This document shows positions 51,384 through 61,055 of a stretch of DNA of 64,000 nucleotides, piece by piece. Numbering within the stretch: the stretch's first letter is position 1; each line of letters starts with the position of its first letter. Source of the stretch: Shewanella maritima. Lineage in GTDB: Bacteria > Pseudomonadota > Gammaproteobacteria > Enterobacterales > Shewanellaceae. A model generated the notes under the pieces. The model was given only the letters and a program-made list of their open reading frames with translations. It searched no databases and was not told where the DNA came from. The position numbers were made by a program, and so were the translations under genes. The stretch is from assembly GCF_004295345.1 (NCBI RefSeq), contig NZ_CP036200.1, positions 3,218,501 through 3,282,500 of the forward strand, given 5' to 3'.

Positions 51384-53588
51384 TTGAGTTGGCAACAAAA
51401 GTTAATCCGTTTATCACTGGCATCGCCAATCACCTTGGGCATAGGCATTTTTGTACTACTGCTTTGGGCGCTTATGGGCGTCGCCCGTTTGAACTTGGAC
51501 GTTAACTTTAACGATTACTTTGCTAAAGATGATCCTAGGTTTATTGATGCGAAGCGCATGCAACACTCGTTTGAGCGCAATGATGAGTTTTTGATGTTGC
51601 TTGAGTCAAAAATCAATGATGAGCCTTGGAGTAGCGAACACCGACAAACCCAGTTAATGAATTTTGTGGCTCAACTGCAGCGTAAGCAGGCGATTGATGA
51701 GGTAGGTGGTTACGTGGAGTTTGTTAATCAGAGTCAGCGTCAATCCCCCATTTTAAGTTATAAGCAGCATCCGCGCTTGCCTTTGGTGTTATCGGCTGAT
51801 GAGCAAGCGATTATGTTAACCCTGCATTTAAATCAGGATGATCAGGATAAGTTTGGCAACACCACCTTATGGCGGGAGCATCACATTGATAGTGTGTTGA
51901 GTTTGAGCCAGTTTTATTGGCGCTCGCAAGGAGTTGAAGTCCATCTAACTGGGGCTGAAGCGCTTAACTGGCAATATGCAAAGGTATTGAGGCATGACTT
52001 AAGTTGGTTTGCGCCAGGGTTATTGTTAGTGATCACTTTTATGGCGTTGATGTTTATTAAAAGTCGCTGGTGGTTAATGGCAATTGCAGCAAACTGTTTG
52101 ATGATATTGTTGCTCACTCTTGGGATCGCTGGCTGGTTCAATTTAACCTTGGCGGCAATTAGCGCGTTTATACCTGTGATTATCGTGACCTTATCATTGG
52201 CCTATTCAGCACACTTGTATCTTGGTTGGCAGCGTATTGGCACCCAGGTGGATGATGGCACAGGTACCAACGCAATAGCTGCGACGTTTGAACATAACCG
52301 TAAACCTTTGTTTTACGCCACGCTCACCACGGCCTTTGGCTTTTCATTGCTGTCGGTGAGTCCATCGCCTCCTATTCAAGCGTTTGGCGTGTTGGTTGCT
52401 TGCGCTGTGTTAATTCACTATTTGCTATGTCATACCTTGCTGGTGACGGTTGCTGCTAAAGCGCAAATCTCTGCTGTGACGTTTGACCGCGTTACTCGCT
52501 TTAGCAAGGTCGCTACAATGGCTAAACGCATAAGTGGTTACCCTAAAGCTGTCATGGCTCTGGTGGTTTTGCTGAGTTTGGTTGCAGCATCTAGTGCGTT
52601 CAAACTTAAGCTCAATGATGACCCTATGAGCTACTTTGCTGACGATAACCCGTTGGCAATTTCGCAGCAAAAAGTGCAGCAATACTTTTACGGCATTAAT
52701 TTATTGCACATCCAAGTGCCTACCTCTCCTTATGCCATTTACGACAAGGCATACCTAAGCTTTTTGTATCGCTTTGGGCGCTACTTGCAATCCCAAGATG
52801 AGGTTAAGCGAGTCAGTCATATTGGTGATTGGGTTAAAAGCGCCGGTCTTTCTTCATCTCAACTTAAACGGCTTGCTCACGAAAATACGGTTGCCGAGCT
52901 TGGTTTGGGCGCAGAAATTTCAACAGGTTTTGAGTCAAGCTTGCTCACCATTTACTTAAAGCCGTTAACGGCCAGAGAAATGGTGGAGTTTGAACAGAAA
53001 GTTGAGCTATGGCTTGGTGAAAATCAAGGGCAGCTGCAAGTGGGTAAACTCACCAGTAGCAATTTAATGTTTGCTCATCTTTGCTTGGATAATGCCAAAA
53101 GCATGTTGCTTTCGTTTGCCATTGCACTGAGCTTGCTGTCGGTCATTCTAGGGTTGATTAAACGCAGTTTTGCTTTTGCCGTAGCTGGGCTGAGTCTTAA
53201 CTTTTTGCCTTTGCTGTGGATGTTTGGTTTATGGCAAGTCACTGGCGGTTTTATCAGTATCGGTACAGCAGTGGTGTTAGGGATCATGCTCGGGATCATT
53301 GTTGATGACACCTTGCATTTGATGCTGAAACTGCCGGTAGCCAGCGATGATAAAACCGAGGTGCCAGGTTTAACCGAACAATTTTGGCAACAATACTCAG
53401 GAGTGATCCCTGTGGTGAGCTTTACCACTATGACATTGGTGCTGGGTTTTGGTATCGGCTTGATTTCTGAGTTTGGGCCGATTATTCAATTGAGTTTGTT
53501 GTCAGTAATCGTGATTTCGTTTGCCTGGTTGTTTGACGTGATCGTCTTACCAGTGGTCTATCGATACTTGCTAAGGAGGCCGCTATGA
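51384..53588 (+). CDS. RND superfamily (MMPL/HAE3-like) exporter
   Basis: This 734-residue membrane protein starts at TTG, supported by the first helix at about 14-34. It has two repeats of one helix, a periplasmic loop and a five-helix bundle. NLDVNFNDYFAKDDPRF after helix 1 and KLNDDPMSYFADDNPL in the second half are the paired loop starts, and GIIVDDTLHLML in the second bundle is the HAE3-type acid motif. It lacks the long loops of drug pumps. Such proteins move lipids or hydrophobic products in the envelope. Its stop overlaps the start of the diiron gene by four bases, so it likely exports or places the product of the two downstream enzymes. Confidence 0.86.
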   Translation: MSWQQKLIRLSLASPITLGIGIFVLLLWALMGVARLNLDVNFNDYFAKDDPRFIDAKRMQHSFERNDEFLMLLESKINDEPWSSEHRQTQLMNFVAQLQRKQAIDEVGGYVEFVNQSQRQSPILSYKQHPRLPLVLSADEQAIMLTLHLNQDDQDKFGNTTLWREHHIDSVLSLSQFYWRSQGVEVHLTGAEALNWQYAKVLRHDLSWFAPGLLLVITFMALMFIKSRWWLMAIAANCLMILLLTLGIAGWFNLTLAAISAFIPVIIVTLSLAYSAHLYLGWQRIGTQVDDGTGTNAIAATFEHNRKPLFYATLTTAFGFSLLSVSPSPPIQAFGVLVACAVLIHYLLCHTLLVTVAAKAQISAVTFDRVTRFSKVATMAKRISGYPKAVMALVVLLSLVAASSAFKLKLNDDPMSYFADDNPLAISQQKVQQYFYGINLLHIQVPTSPYAIYDKAYLSFLYRFGRYLQSQDEVKRVSHIGDWVKSAGLSSSQLKRLAHENTVAELGLGAEISTGFESSLLTIYLKPLTAREMVEFEQKVELWLGENQGQLQVGKLTSSNLMFAHLCLDNAKSMLLSFAIALSLLSVILGLIKRSFAFAVAGLSLNFLPLLWMFGLWQVTGGFISIGTAVVLGIMLGIIVDDTLHLMLKLPVASDDKTEVPGLTEQFWQQYSGVIPVVSFTTMTLVLGFGIGLISEFGPIIQLSLLSVIVISFAWLFDVIVLPVVYRYLLRRPL

Positions 53589-54325
53589 GTCAGCGCCGCT
53601 GTTTTGGTCACGCTGCTACGCCTAAAGTGACCGAGGGGAAAAACGCTGAGCGCTTAACACGCTGGATAGCGCAGCAAGCCAAGTCGCCGCTTGTTTTTAC
53701 TGAGGCTCAGCAACAACATCTAGCTCGTTTATTGCCATTGTTGCTGTGTGGTGAACAGTCTGCTCAGTTGGTGTTTAACCAAGAGATTGAACGCCTTGGC
53801 CAGCAGCAACCTTCACTCACAGATAAAGAACGTTTGCGTACCATTGCCACGCTACAGGCTGTAGAGGCGGATGAGTGTCGCCACGATATTGCATTGCAAC
53901 AAGTTGCCGACTCCCTGCCTCAGCATAATGATGCTGCTAGTGAAATAGCTAAGGTGCAAAGGTTAGCAAAGCGTTTTTATATGGGGTTGGGTCGTGTTGA
54001 GAATTATCAGCAGCATTTTGTGCGTATCGCGACCTTAGATACCTGTGTGACACAAATTATGCATAGTTTTGAGCACAGCAATTTAGGACGAGAACATGGC
54101 TTTAGCCAGCTTTGCGCCATGATAAAAAAAGATGAGGCCAAGCACGTGTATGTGAGCCGTCATCACGCCATTGGTCTAGGGGCTTCGGCTGATGATTTTG
54201 CTCAGCAGCAGGAGAGCGTGTCATCAGATCTATTTACCTTACTATTAACTCAGCAGCGCTCTTTTGAATCTATGGGTGTTTGTCTAGATAGCATTAAACA
54301 AAGATTGGAGGACAAATGGCAGTAA
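53585..54325 (+). CDS. Ferritin-like diiron protein, possible oxygenase
   Basis: This 246-residue soluble, helical protein contains two ExxH motifs typical of diiron four-helix bundles: Glu97-x-x-His100 in EADECRHD and Glu184-x-x-His187 in KKDEAKHVYV. Single acidic ligands are likely among Glu67/Glu69 (FNQEIER) and Glu163 (SFEHSN). The E...ExxH...E...ExxH spacing fits oxygenases and N-oxygenases of the ferritin-like superfamily better than storage ferritins. It overlaps the exporter gene by four bases and the KAS III gene by ten. I infer that it oxidises a product of the KAS III enzyme; no substrate can be named. Confidence 0.72.
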   Translation: MSQRRCFGHAATPKVTEGKNAERLTRWIAQQAKSPLVFTEAQQQHLARLLPLLLCGEQSAQLVFNQEIERLGQQQPSLTDKERLRTIATLQAVEADECRHDIALQQVADSLPQHNDAASEIAKVQRLAKRFYMGLGRVENYQQHFVRIATLDTCVTQIMHSFEHSNLGREHGFSQLCAMIKKDEAKHVYVSRHHAIGLGASADDFAQQQESVSSDLFTLLLTQQRSFESMGVCLDSIKQRLEDKWQ

Positions 54326-55377
54326 AGTTCGCCGCTAATGATTTAGCCGTTTATGGCATCGCACATCAGTTGCCCAATGAGCGTGTTGATAACGCCCATT
54401 TACTTGCTGCACTAGCAGAAAAATGTGGCCGCTTTGCAGCTCGTAAAGCTAAAAGCATCACTAAACACCTAGGCATTGAAAGCCGTTATTTGGTGCGGGA
54501 TTTAACCACAGCGACAAGTAGTGCTAATCCATCAAGCATTGAACTGAGTAAGCAGGTGATATCTCAGGCGTTAGCTCATGCGGATATGACAGCTGCAGAT
54601 TTAGATTACCTGCTGACGCATACCTGTACGCCACACACTCAAGTACCACCTAATGCTGCTTGGCTTGCCGATGTGCTTGCTTATCATGGACCTTATTTAG
54701 AGCTGCGGCAGGCTTGTACTGGTTTTGCCAATAGTCTACAAATTGCCTCGGCTTTTTGCGCGACCACGCCAAAACCTGTCGCCATTGTTGGGGTTGAAAC
54801 TGGCTCTGTTTATTTTGATATGAGCAAGGAGTTTATCGACACTGAGCAGTTGGTTAATTATGTGCAAATGGGCGATGGCGCTGCGGCTTGTATTGTTGGG
54901 CCGCAAGCCACTGACAATTCAAACTTAGCATTGCTTAGCGATATTTATCTTGGTCAGGTAGGGCATGACAAACAGCCTGGATTTTACCTAGATTCAGGTT
55001 CAAACGATGTGGGTGAGAAACGCATGGCGCGTTTTCACCACAATACCGCTGCGGTGCGGGCTCAAGGAAGTCAGCTATTTGAACTAGGCTGGCAAGCGCT
55101 GCAAAGTCGAGGTTATCAGTTAGACGATTTTGCTTATATTTTGCCTCATCAAGCCAATGGACATATCGACAGCTTAATGGCAAAAGAGTTAGGCATAGAA
55201 CCACAGCGGATAATTAATGATGCTAAGCACTTAGGTAACTTAGGCTCTGCTGCTATTTGGGTGAGTTTGTCTCGGTTGATCCACTCAGGTAAGTTAACTT
55301 CGGGCGATAAAGTTGCCGTGCTCGGCGCAGAGGCGACCAAGTATTTGTATGGCGGTTTTGTTTATCACCATAAATAG
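54316..55377 (+). CDS. Beta-ketoacyl-ACP synthase III-like enzyme
   Basis: This 353-residue thiolase-fold condensing enzyme has the KAS III triad Cys134 (LRQACTGFANS), His278 (ILPHQANGHI) and Asn308 (HLGNLGSAAIW). The N-terminal half (YGIAHQLPNERVDNAHLL, GIESRYLV) and the end VLGAEATKYLYGGFVYH diverge from housekeeping FabH; the usual glycine-rich end is altered. Location away from other fab genes and coupling (ten-base overlap) to a diiron protein and an exporter point to a specialised acyl-derived metabolite or lipid. Alternatives are an HMG-CoA-synthase-like or OleA-like Claisen activity. A bidirectional terminator follows. Confidence 0.85.
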   Translation: MAVKFAANDLAVYGIAHQLPNERVDNAHLLAALAEKCGRFAARKAKSITKHLGIESRYLVRDLTTATSSANPSSIELSKQVISQALAHADMTAADLDYLLTHTCTPHTQVPPNAAWLADVLAYHGPYLELRQACTGFANSLQIASAFCATTPKPVAIVGVETGSVYFDMSKEFIDTEQLVNYVQMGDGAAACIVGPQATDNSNLALLSDIYLGQVGHDKQPGFYLDSGSNDVGEKRMARFHHNTAAVRAQGSQLFELGWQALQSRGYQLDDFAYILPHQANGHIDSLMAKELGIEPQRIINDAKHLGNLGSAAIWVSLSRLIHSGKLTSGDKVAVLGAEATKYLYGGFVYHHK

Positions 55378-55418
55378 TTCATTTTAAGTTCTGTGTAATC
55401 ATTCGAATTACAGATACA

Positions 55419-55456
55419 AAAATGCCCGCACGATGATGTCGTTAGCGGGCATTTTC
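55419..55456. terminator. Bidirectional terminator
   Basis: AAAATGCCCGC and GCGGGCATTTT form an 11-bp stem between the KAS III gene (plus) and bamD (minus). Confidence 0.85.
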
Positions 55457-55480
55457 TATCTGGCTAGCTTTTGATGACGC

Positions 55481-56254
55481 TTATCGGTTTAGCGACTCAT
55501 TTTCAGGGAAGTTAACCTGCATCACCATTTGTGCATGTTCTTTTAGCTTGTCTTGCCCTAACTCATCGTAAGCGATGGTCATGATTTCCAATGCGCGCTC
55601 AGTTGCAGGTGTCCCTGGGAATTTCTCTAACACAGTTTGCGCACGCACTGCCGCAGCGCTCCACGCGTTCATTTTGACATAATATTCAGCCACCTTGATT
55701 GAATACATCGCTAGGCGGTTTTTCAAAAACTGCATACGCTTTTGCGCGTCAGCTGCATAAGGGCTGTTTGGGTAGGTCTTAATCAAACGCTCAAAGTCAC
55801 GGAATGCATCTTGGGCGTTTTTAGGGTCACGATCGGTGCGATCAATGTTCATCATCTGATGGAACAAATAATTATCAGCCTGCATGTTGGTTAGGCCGCG
55901 CATGTAGTACACGTAATCAATGTTTGGATGCGTTGGGTTTAAGCGAATAAAACGGTCGATGTTAGCAATACCTGAAGCTGCATCGTCCATTTTGTAATAA
56001 GCGAAAATGAGGTCAAGTTGTACTTGAGTTTTGTGCGCACCAAATGGGTAACGCGAGTCTAGTGCTTCAAGCGAACGTACTGCTTTTGAGTAATTGCCGA
56101 GCTCCATTGAGGTGCGAGCTTGTTTATAAAGTACTTCTGGAGAGGCTTTACTGGCTGTGAGTTCTTCTTCTGATTGATTGCTACTACAGGCAGTTAGCGC
56201 CAATGTTGCGATTAACGCTAGACCTTTTGCATATTTATACATACTTGAATTCAA
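55481..56254 (-). CDS. bamD: Outer membrane assembly lipoprotein BamD
   Basis: BamD is the essential lipoprotein partner of BamA in the beta-barrel assembly machine. The 257 residues have a lipobox with the lipidated Cys23 (LALTACSS) and five TPR-like helical pairs, seen in PEVLYKQARTSMELGNYSKAV, ALDSRYPFGAHKTQVQLDL, YYMRGLTN and FERLIKTYPNSPYAADA. It is divergent from rluD, the same arrangement as in E. coli. Confidence 0.96.
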   Translation of the reverse strand: MNSSMYKYAKGLALIATLALTACSSNQSEEELTASKASPEVLYKQARTSMELGNYSKAVRSLEALDSRYPFGAHKTQVQLDLIFAYYKMDDAASGIANIDRFIRLNPTHPNIDYVYYMRGLTNMQADNYLFHQMMNIDRTDRDPKNAQDAFRDFERLIKTYPNSPYAADAQKRMQFLKNRLAMYSIKVAEYYVKMNAWSAAAVRAQTVLEKFPGTPATERALEIMTIAYDELGQDKLKEHAQMVMQVNFPENESLNR

Positions 56255-56366
56255 TTCTTTTATAAGTTGTAGTTAAGAATTTTTCCATTTCACGGTAAAA
56301 TAGAAAACATCCGATTGTAACAGATAGCACATTTACTTTGGACCCCAATATCGGGGTACGGTTCCT

Positions 56367-57341
56367 ATGACACAACAGATTAATCTAAAAAGCGAGATCA
56401 CAGCAACACAAACCGGCCTAAGATTGGACAGAGCATTGGCCGAATTGTTCCCTGATTATTCCCGTACACGCATCAAAGAATGGATCCTATCTGGTGCAGT
56501 TAGCATTGACGGTACCACAGTTGATAAGCCGCGCGAAAAAGTTTTTGAGTCGCAAGAAATTGCAATTGACGCCACGCTGGAAGAAGAAGTCCATGCCGAA
56601 GCCCAAGACATTGACCTCAACATTGTTTACGAAGATGACCACATTATAGTTATCAACAAGCAAGCTGGCTTGGTGGTTCACCCAGGTGCGGGTAATGCCG
56701 ATGGCACGTTAATGAATGCCTTGTTGCATCATCACCCTGAAATTGAACATGTACCGAGAGCTGGTATTGTTCATCGTCTGGATAAAGACACCACAGGTTT
56801 GATGGTGGTGGCTAAAACCGTTGAAGCGCAAACTCACTTAGTCGCCGCGCTGCAGGCTCGTGACATTGTTCGTGAATACGAAGCGCTAGTCACTGGCACT
56901 ATGACAGCGGGCGGCACAGTCGATGAGCCAATTGATCGTCATGAAACTAAGCGCACACAAATGGCGGTAGTTCATGGTGGCCGTCCATCGGTTACACATT
57001 ACCGTGTTGCTGAGAAGTTTCGTGCGCACACGCGTTTACGTCTGCGCCTTGAAACAGGTCGTACTCACCAAATTCGTGTGCATATGGCCCATATTGGTCA
57101 TGTGTTGGTTGGTGACCCTGTATATGGCGGCCGCCCGCGCCCGCCGAAAAAGGCTAGCGAAGAATTTTTCGACACTTTAAAAGATTTCAAACGCCAAGCT
57201 CTGCACGCGGTGCGTCTTGAATTAGCGCACCCGTTTACCTGTGAAATCATGACCTGGCATGCGCCAATACCTGATGACATGGTTAAGCTAACCAAAGCCA
57301 TGCGTAAAGATCTGGAAGAAAACCCGGTCGAGTACCTTTAA
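56367..57341 (+). CDS. rluD: 23S rRNA pseudouridine synthase RluD
   Basis: RluD makes pseudouridines 1911, 1915 and 1917 in helix 69 of 23S rRNA. The 324 residues have an N-terminal S4 domain (RLDRALAELFPDYSRTRIKEWI) and the catalytic domain with Asp139 in GIVHRLDKDTTGLMVV, the same number as the E. coli enzyme, followed by RTHQIRVHMAHIGHVLVGDP. There is no strong ribosome site. Its stop overlaps the ATG of pgeF by one base (TAATG). Confidence 0.96.
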   Translation: MTQQINLKSEITATQTGLRLDRALAELFPDYSRTRIKEWILSGAVSIDGTTVDKPREKVFESQEIAIDATLEEEVHAEAQDIDLNIVYEDDHIIVINKQAGLVVHPGAGNADGTLMNALLHHHPEIEHVPRAGIVHRLDKDTTGLMVVAKTVEAQTHLVAALQARDIVREYEALVTGTMTAGGTVDEPIDRHETKRTQMAVVHGGRPSVTHYRVAEKFRAHTRLRLRLETGRTHQIRVHMAHIGHVLVGDPVYGGRPRPPKKASEEFFDTLKDFKRQALHAVRLELAHPFTCEIMTWHAPIPDDMVKLTKAMRKDLEENPVEYL

Positions 57342-58072
57342 TGTGGCAAACTAACTGGCCTGTACCCGCTAATGTTGGCGTAGCCTTTACTGACCGACAT
57401 GGCGGCGTGAGCGAAACACCTTTTGATAGCTTGAATCTTGGCGATCATGTGGGTGATGCACCAACTAAGGTTGAGCATAATCGGCAGTTAGTGACATCTA
57501 TGCTTGAGCTACCAGCTAAGCCTGTGTGGCTCAAGCAAGTACATGGTACTCATGTACTTGAAAACCCCGCCTTACCTTCTTGTTCGTCAAAGCCGATTGA
57601 AGCCGACGCATGTTATGCTAATCGAAGTGGTATTGTTTGCGCTGTGATGACAGCAGATTGCTTGCCTGTCGTACTATGTGATGAGCAAGGAAGCGAGGTC
57701 GCAGCCATTCATGCCGGTTGGCGTGGCTTGTGCGATGGCATTATTGAGCAGACCACACATAAGTTTGCTGCAGACTATCAAAACTTGATTGCCTATTTAG
57801 GCCCAGCAATTGGCCCTAAAAAATTTGAAGTGGGCGCAGAGGTCAAGCAAGCGTTTGTTGCTCATAATGCAAATGCCGCGAATTGTTTTACTGCATCTGG
57901 TGATAAGTATTTGGCTAATATTTATCAGTTAGCTGAGCAGCGCTTATCCGCCCTAGGTATTAACACTATTTATAGTAGTGATGAATGCACAGTCTCTAAT
58001 ACTGACTTTTTCTCTTATCGCCGCGAAAAGCAAACTGGCCGCCAAGCGACGCTTGTGTGGTTAAAGTCTTAA
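57341..58072 (+). CDS. pgeF: Peptidoglycan editing factor PgeF (YfiH, laccase-domain)
   Basis: This 243-residue protein is of the YfiH family, formerly annotated as polyphenol oxidase or laccase; in E. coli PgeF removes wrongly incorporated L-serine from peptidoglycan precursors. The metal/active-site residues are visible in VHGTHV, ADACYANRSG, MTADCLPVVLCDEQG and AAIHAGWRGLCDG. It is coupled to rluD by a one-base overlap and followed by clpB, the conserved order in enterics. Confidence 0.93.
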   Translation: MWQTNWPVPANVGVAFTDRHGGVSETPFDSLNLGDHVGDAPTKVEHNRQLVTSMLELPAKPVWLKQVHGTHVLENPALPSCSSKPIEADACYANRSGIVCAVMTADCLPVVLCDEQGSEVAAIHAGWRGLCDGIIEQTTHKFAADYQNLIAYLGPAIGPKKFEVGAEVKQAFVAHNANAANCFTASGDKYLANIYQLAEQRLSALGINTIYSSDECTVSNTDFFSYRREKQTGRQATLVWLKS

Positions 58073-58255
58073 ACTGAATGCTAAGCATTAGCGTCTGATA
58101 GTAAACGCTAGTCAGCTTGATCCTTTGTATTGTTCTTTAGCTTTTCTTGATCTGTTTAGCTTTCTAGCTAGTTTTGATTAGCCACTGTGCTATTGGCGCT
58201 CTGTCTCCATTTTATATCCGACATTTACACTCTGGTTTATTGGCTGTATCGAAGA

Positions 58256-58283
58256 CTTGAATTTATTTCATCAGTCCCCATTT
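58256..58283 (+). promoter_or_regulatory. Sigma-32 heat-shock promoter of clpB
   Basis: CTTGAAT (58256-58262) and CCCCATTT (58276-58283) are separated by 13 bases. Both match the sigma-32 consensus (CTTGAAA and CCCCATnT) almost exactly. The site lies 100 bases before the clpB start. Confidence 0.85.
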
Positions 58284-58382
58284 CTTTACTAGATTAATGT
58301 TTTGGTGCGCATGCTCTTAGTAAAAGCCTTTTTAATAAAGAGAACTTTGTAGTGGCAGCCATGTTAGATAGTAGGAGGTAGT

Positions 58383-60956
58383 ATGAGACTCGACCGCATG
58401 ACTAATAAGTTTCAGATTGCGATTTCTGATGCTCAATCTCTAGCGCTTGGGCGCGACCATCAATTTATAGAACCAACCCACCTTATGATGGCGTTGCTTA
58501 ATCAAGATTCTGGCTCAATTCACCCGCTGTTAACTCAAGCGGGGATTCAGGTTAGCGCGCTGCGCTCAAAACTAAGCCAAGAGTTGGAGCGCTTGCCGCA
58601 AGTAGAAGGCACTGGCGCAGATGTGCAGTTATCTCAAGGCTTAATCCGCCTGCTAAACCTATGCGATAAGCTGTCGCAAAAGCGCAAAGACAAATACATC
58701 TCCTCAGAGCTATTCATTATTGCTGCGCTTGAGGGGAACGATGCACTCTCCAAAGCTCTGAAAGAATCGGGTGCCACAAAAGAGCTGATGGAGAAAAGCA
58801 TTGAGCAAATGCGTGGCGGACAAAACGTGGATGATCCTAATGCTGAAGATCAACGCCAAGCTTTGAAGAAATTCACTATCGATTTAACTGAGCGCGCTGA
58901 GCAAGGTAAGCTCGACCCTGTGATTGGTCGCGACGATGAAATCCGCCGCACAATTCAAGTGCTGCAGCGCCGCAGCAAAAATAACCCTGTGCTAATTGGT
59001 GAGCCAGGTGTGGGTAAAACTGCAATCGTCGAAGGACTTGCACAGCGCATTGTTAATGGTGAAGTACCTGAGGGTATTAAGAATAAGCGCGTGCTTTCGC
59101 TAGATATGGGTGCCTTAATAGCAGGCGCTAAGTATCGCGGTGAATTTGAAGAGCGCCTGAAAGCAGTATTAAATGAGCTTGCCCAAGAAGAAGGGCAAAT
59201 CATCTTATTTATTGATGAGCTACATACTATGGTTGGCGCCGGTAAAGGCGAAGGCGCGATGGATGCGGGGAACATGCTCAAACCTGCGCTTGCTCGCGGT
59301 GAGCTACATTGTGTTGGTGCAACCACGCTCGATGAATACCGTCAGTATGTCGAAAAAGACGCTGCGCTTGAGCGTCGCTTCCAAAAAGTTGTGGTCGATG
59401 AGCCGAGTGTTGAGGCGACCATTGCAATTTTGCGAGGTCTGAAAGAGCGTTATGAGCTGCATCATCATGTGGAAATTACAGACCCGGCGATTGTTGCTGC
59501 GGCGAGTATGTCGCACCGTTATATTTCAGATCGTAAGTTGCCAGACAAAGCCATCGACTTAATCGATGAGGCTGCATCGAGCATTCGGTTACAAATCGAT
59601 TCTAAACCAGAAACGCTTGATAGGTTGGAGCGCCGCGCGATTCAGCTAAAGCTAGAAGAGCAAGCATTGGCAAAAGAGTCTGATGAAGCCAGCCGCAAGC
59701 GTCTGTCGCATTTGCAATCAGAGCTTAAAGAAGTTGAGCTAAATGCTAACGAGCTAAATGAAATTTGGCATACAGAAAAAGCAGCGCTTGCCGGTACTCA
59801 GCATATTAAGGCCGATCTGGAACAAGCACGAATGGACCTCGAGGTTGCTCGCCGCGCCAGTGATTTAACGCGCATGTCTGAGCTACAGTACGGCCGCATC
59901 CCTGAACTTGAGAAGCAACTCGATCTTGCATCTCAAGCGGAAATGCAAGACATGACCTTGTTGCGTAATAAGGTGACTGATGTTGAAATTGCCGAAGTGC
60001 TGTCAAAAGCGACTGGTATCCCAGTTGCAAAAATGCTTGAAGGTGAACGCGAGAAATTGCTGCACATGGAAGATGCACTGCATGAGCGAGTGATAGGTCA
60101 AAACGAGGCCGTTGATGCGGTAGCTAACGCTATTCGCCGTAGCCGCGCAGGGCTTGCTGACCCGAATCGCCCGATTGGTTCTTTCTTATTCCTCGGTCCA
60201 ACAGGTGTGGGTAAAACTGAGCTGTGTAAATCTTTGGCAAAGTTTCTGTTCGATACAGAGTCAGCCATGGTGCGTATCGACATGTCTGAGTTTATGGAAA
60301 AACATGCGGTGTCGCGTTTAGTTGGTGCACCACCAGGGTATGTCGGCTATGAAGAAGGTGGCTACTTAACTGAAGCGGTAAGACGTAAACCTTATTCAGT
60401 TATCTTGCTTGATGAAGTTGAGAAAGCTCACCCTGATGTGTTCAATATCTTGCTGCAGGTGCTCGATGACGGCCGTTTAACAGATGGCCAAGGTCGCACG
60501 GTCGATTTTCGTAATACTGTGGTGATCATGACATCTAACCTAGGTTCAGATGTTATTCAGGAGCAGTTTGAACAGTTGGATTATCAAAGCATGAAGCAGC
60601 AGGTGATGAACGTGGTGACGCATTCATTTAGACCTGAGTTTTTAAACCGTGTCGATGAAAGTGTGGTATTCCACCCGCTTGCCGCTGAGCATATTGCCCA
60701 TATCGCAAGTATTCAGCTAAATAATCTCAAGCAGCGTTTGGCAGAGCGAGATTTCGACATCGAGATCAGCAAAGACGCGTTAGCTTTAATTGCCCAAGCC
60801 GGATTTGATCCTGTTTATGGTGCAAGACCACTTAAGCGTGCCTTACAGCAAGAAGTTGAAAATCCGCTGGCACAGCTACTACTGAAAGGTGAGTTAGTAC
60901 CGGGCAAAGTGATAAAAGTAGATGTTGTCGATAGTCAGCTGATGTTTAATCAATAG
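58383..60956 (+). CDS. clpB: Protein disaggregase ClpB
   Basis: ClpB is the Hsp100 hexamer that rescues aggregated proteins together with DnaK. The 857 residues match E. coli (857). An N-terminal Clp repeat domain (about 1-145) is followed by AAA+ domain 1 with Walker A GEPGVGKT at 206-213 and [11 protein letters not shown], the long coiled-coil middle domain (about 410-520, rich in E/K/L), and AAA+ domain 2 with GPTGVGKT and the sensor region. TAGGAGGTAG is a strong ribosome site. A sigma-32 promoter upstream indicates heat-shock control. It encodes a possible internal start for a short form, as in E. coli, which I cannot confirm. Confidence 0.98.
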   Translation: MRLDRMTNKFQIAISDAQSLALGRDHQFIEPTHLMMALLNQDSGSIHPLLTQAGIQVSALRSKLSQELERLPQVEGTGADVQLSQGLIRLLNLCDKLSQKRKDKYISSELFIIAALEGNDALSKALKESGATKELMEKSIEQMRGGQNVDDPNAEDQRQALKKFTIDLTERAEQGKLDPVIGRDDEIRRTIQVLQRRSKNNPVLIGEPGVGKTAIVEGLAQRIVNGEVPEGIKNKRVLSLDMGALIAGAKYRGEFEERLKAVLNELAQEEGQIILFIDELHTMVGAGKGEGAMDAGNMLKPALARGELHCVGATTLDEYRQYVEKDAALERRFQKVVVDEPSVEATIAILRGLKERYELHHHVEITDPAIVAAASMSHRYISDRKLPDKAIDLIDEAASSIRLQIDSKPETLDRLERRAIQLKLEEQALAKESDEASRKRLSHLQSELKEVELNANELNEIWHTEKAALAGTQHIKADLEQARMDLEVARRASDLTRMSELQYGRIPELEKQLDLASQAEMQDMTLLRNKVTDVEIAEVLSKATGIPVAKMLEGEREKLLHMEDALHERVIGQNEAVDAVANAIRRSRAGLADPNRPIGSFLFLGPTGVGKTELCKSLAKFLFDTESAMVRIDMSEFMEKHAVSRLVGAPPGYVGYEEGGYLTEAVRRKPYSVILLDEVEKAHPDVFNILLQVLDDGRLTDGQGRTVDFRNTVVIMTSNLGSDVIQEQFEQLDYQSMKQQVMNVVTHSFRPEFLNRVDESVVFHPLAAEHIAHIASIQLNNLKQRLAERDFDIEISKDALALIAQAGFDPVYGARPLKRALQQEVENPLAQLLLKGELVPGKVIKVDVVDSQLMFNQ

Positions 60957-60998
60957 CTATTGGAGAAGCCTCAGTGCTTTTTACTGAATGATAGAAAC

Positions 60999-61027
60999 AA
61001 CAAAGGGAGCAATTGCTCCCTTTGTTG
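60999..61027. terminator. Bidirectional terminator after clpB
   Basis: ACAAAGGGAGCA and TGCTCCCTTTGT form a 12-bp stem between convergent clpB and the DUF4124 gene. Confidence 0.8.
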
Positions 61028-61055
61028 TATATAGAATTTGAATCGGCAAGCTCTA

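Noticed and set aside
50988..51384. tRNA-Phe as the integration site of an island carrying the 51384-55377 operon
   Set aside because: The operon lies on the 5' side of the tRNA, whereas integration normally uses the 3' end, and I find no duplicated tRNA end or integrase.
57341..58072. A true laccase or polyphenol oxidase
   Set aside because: This is the YfiH/PgeF family; it lacks the multicopper oxidase domains and copper motifs.
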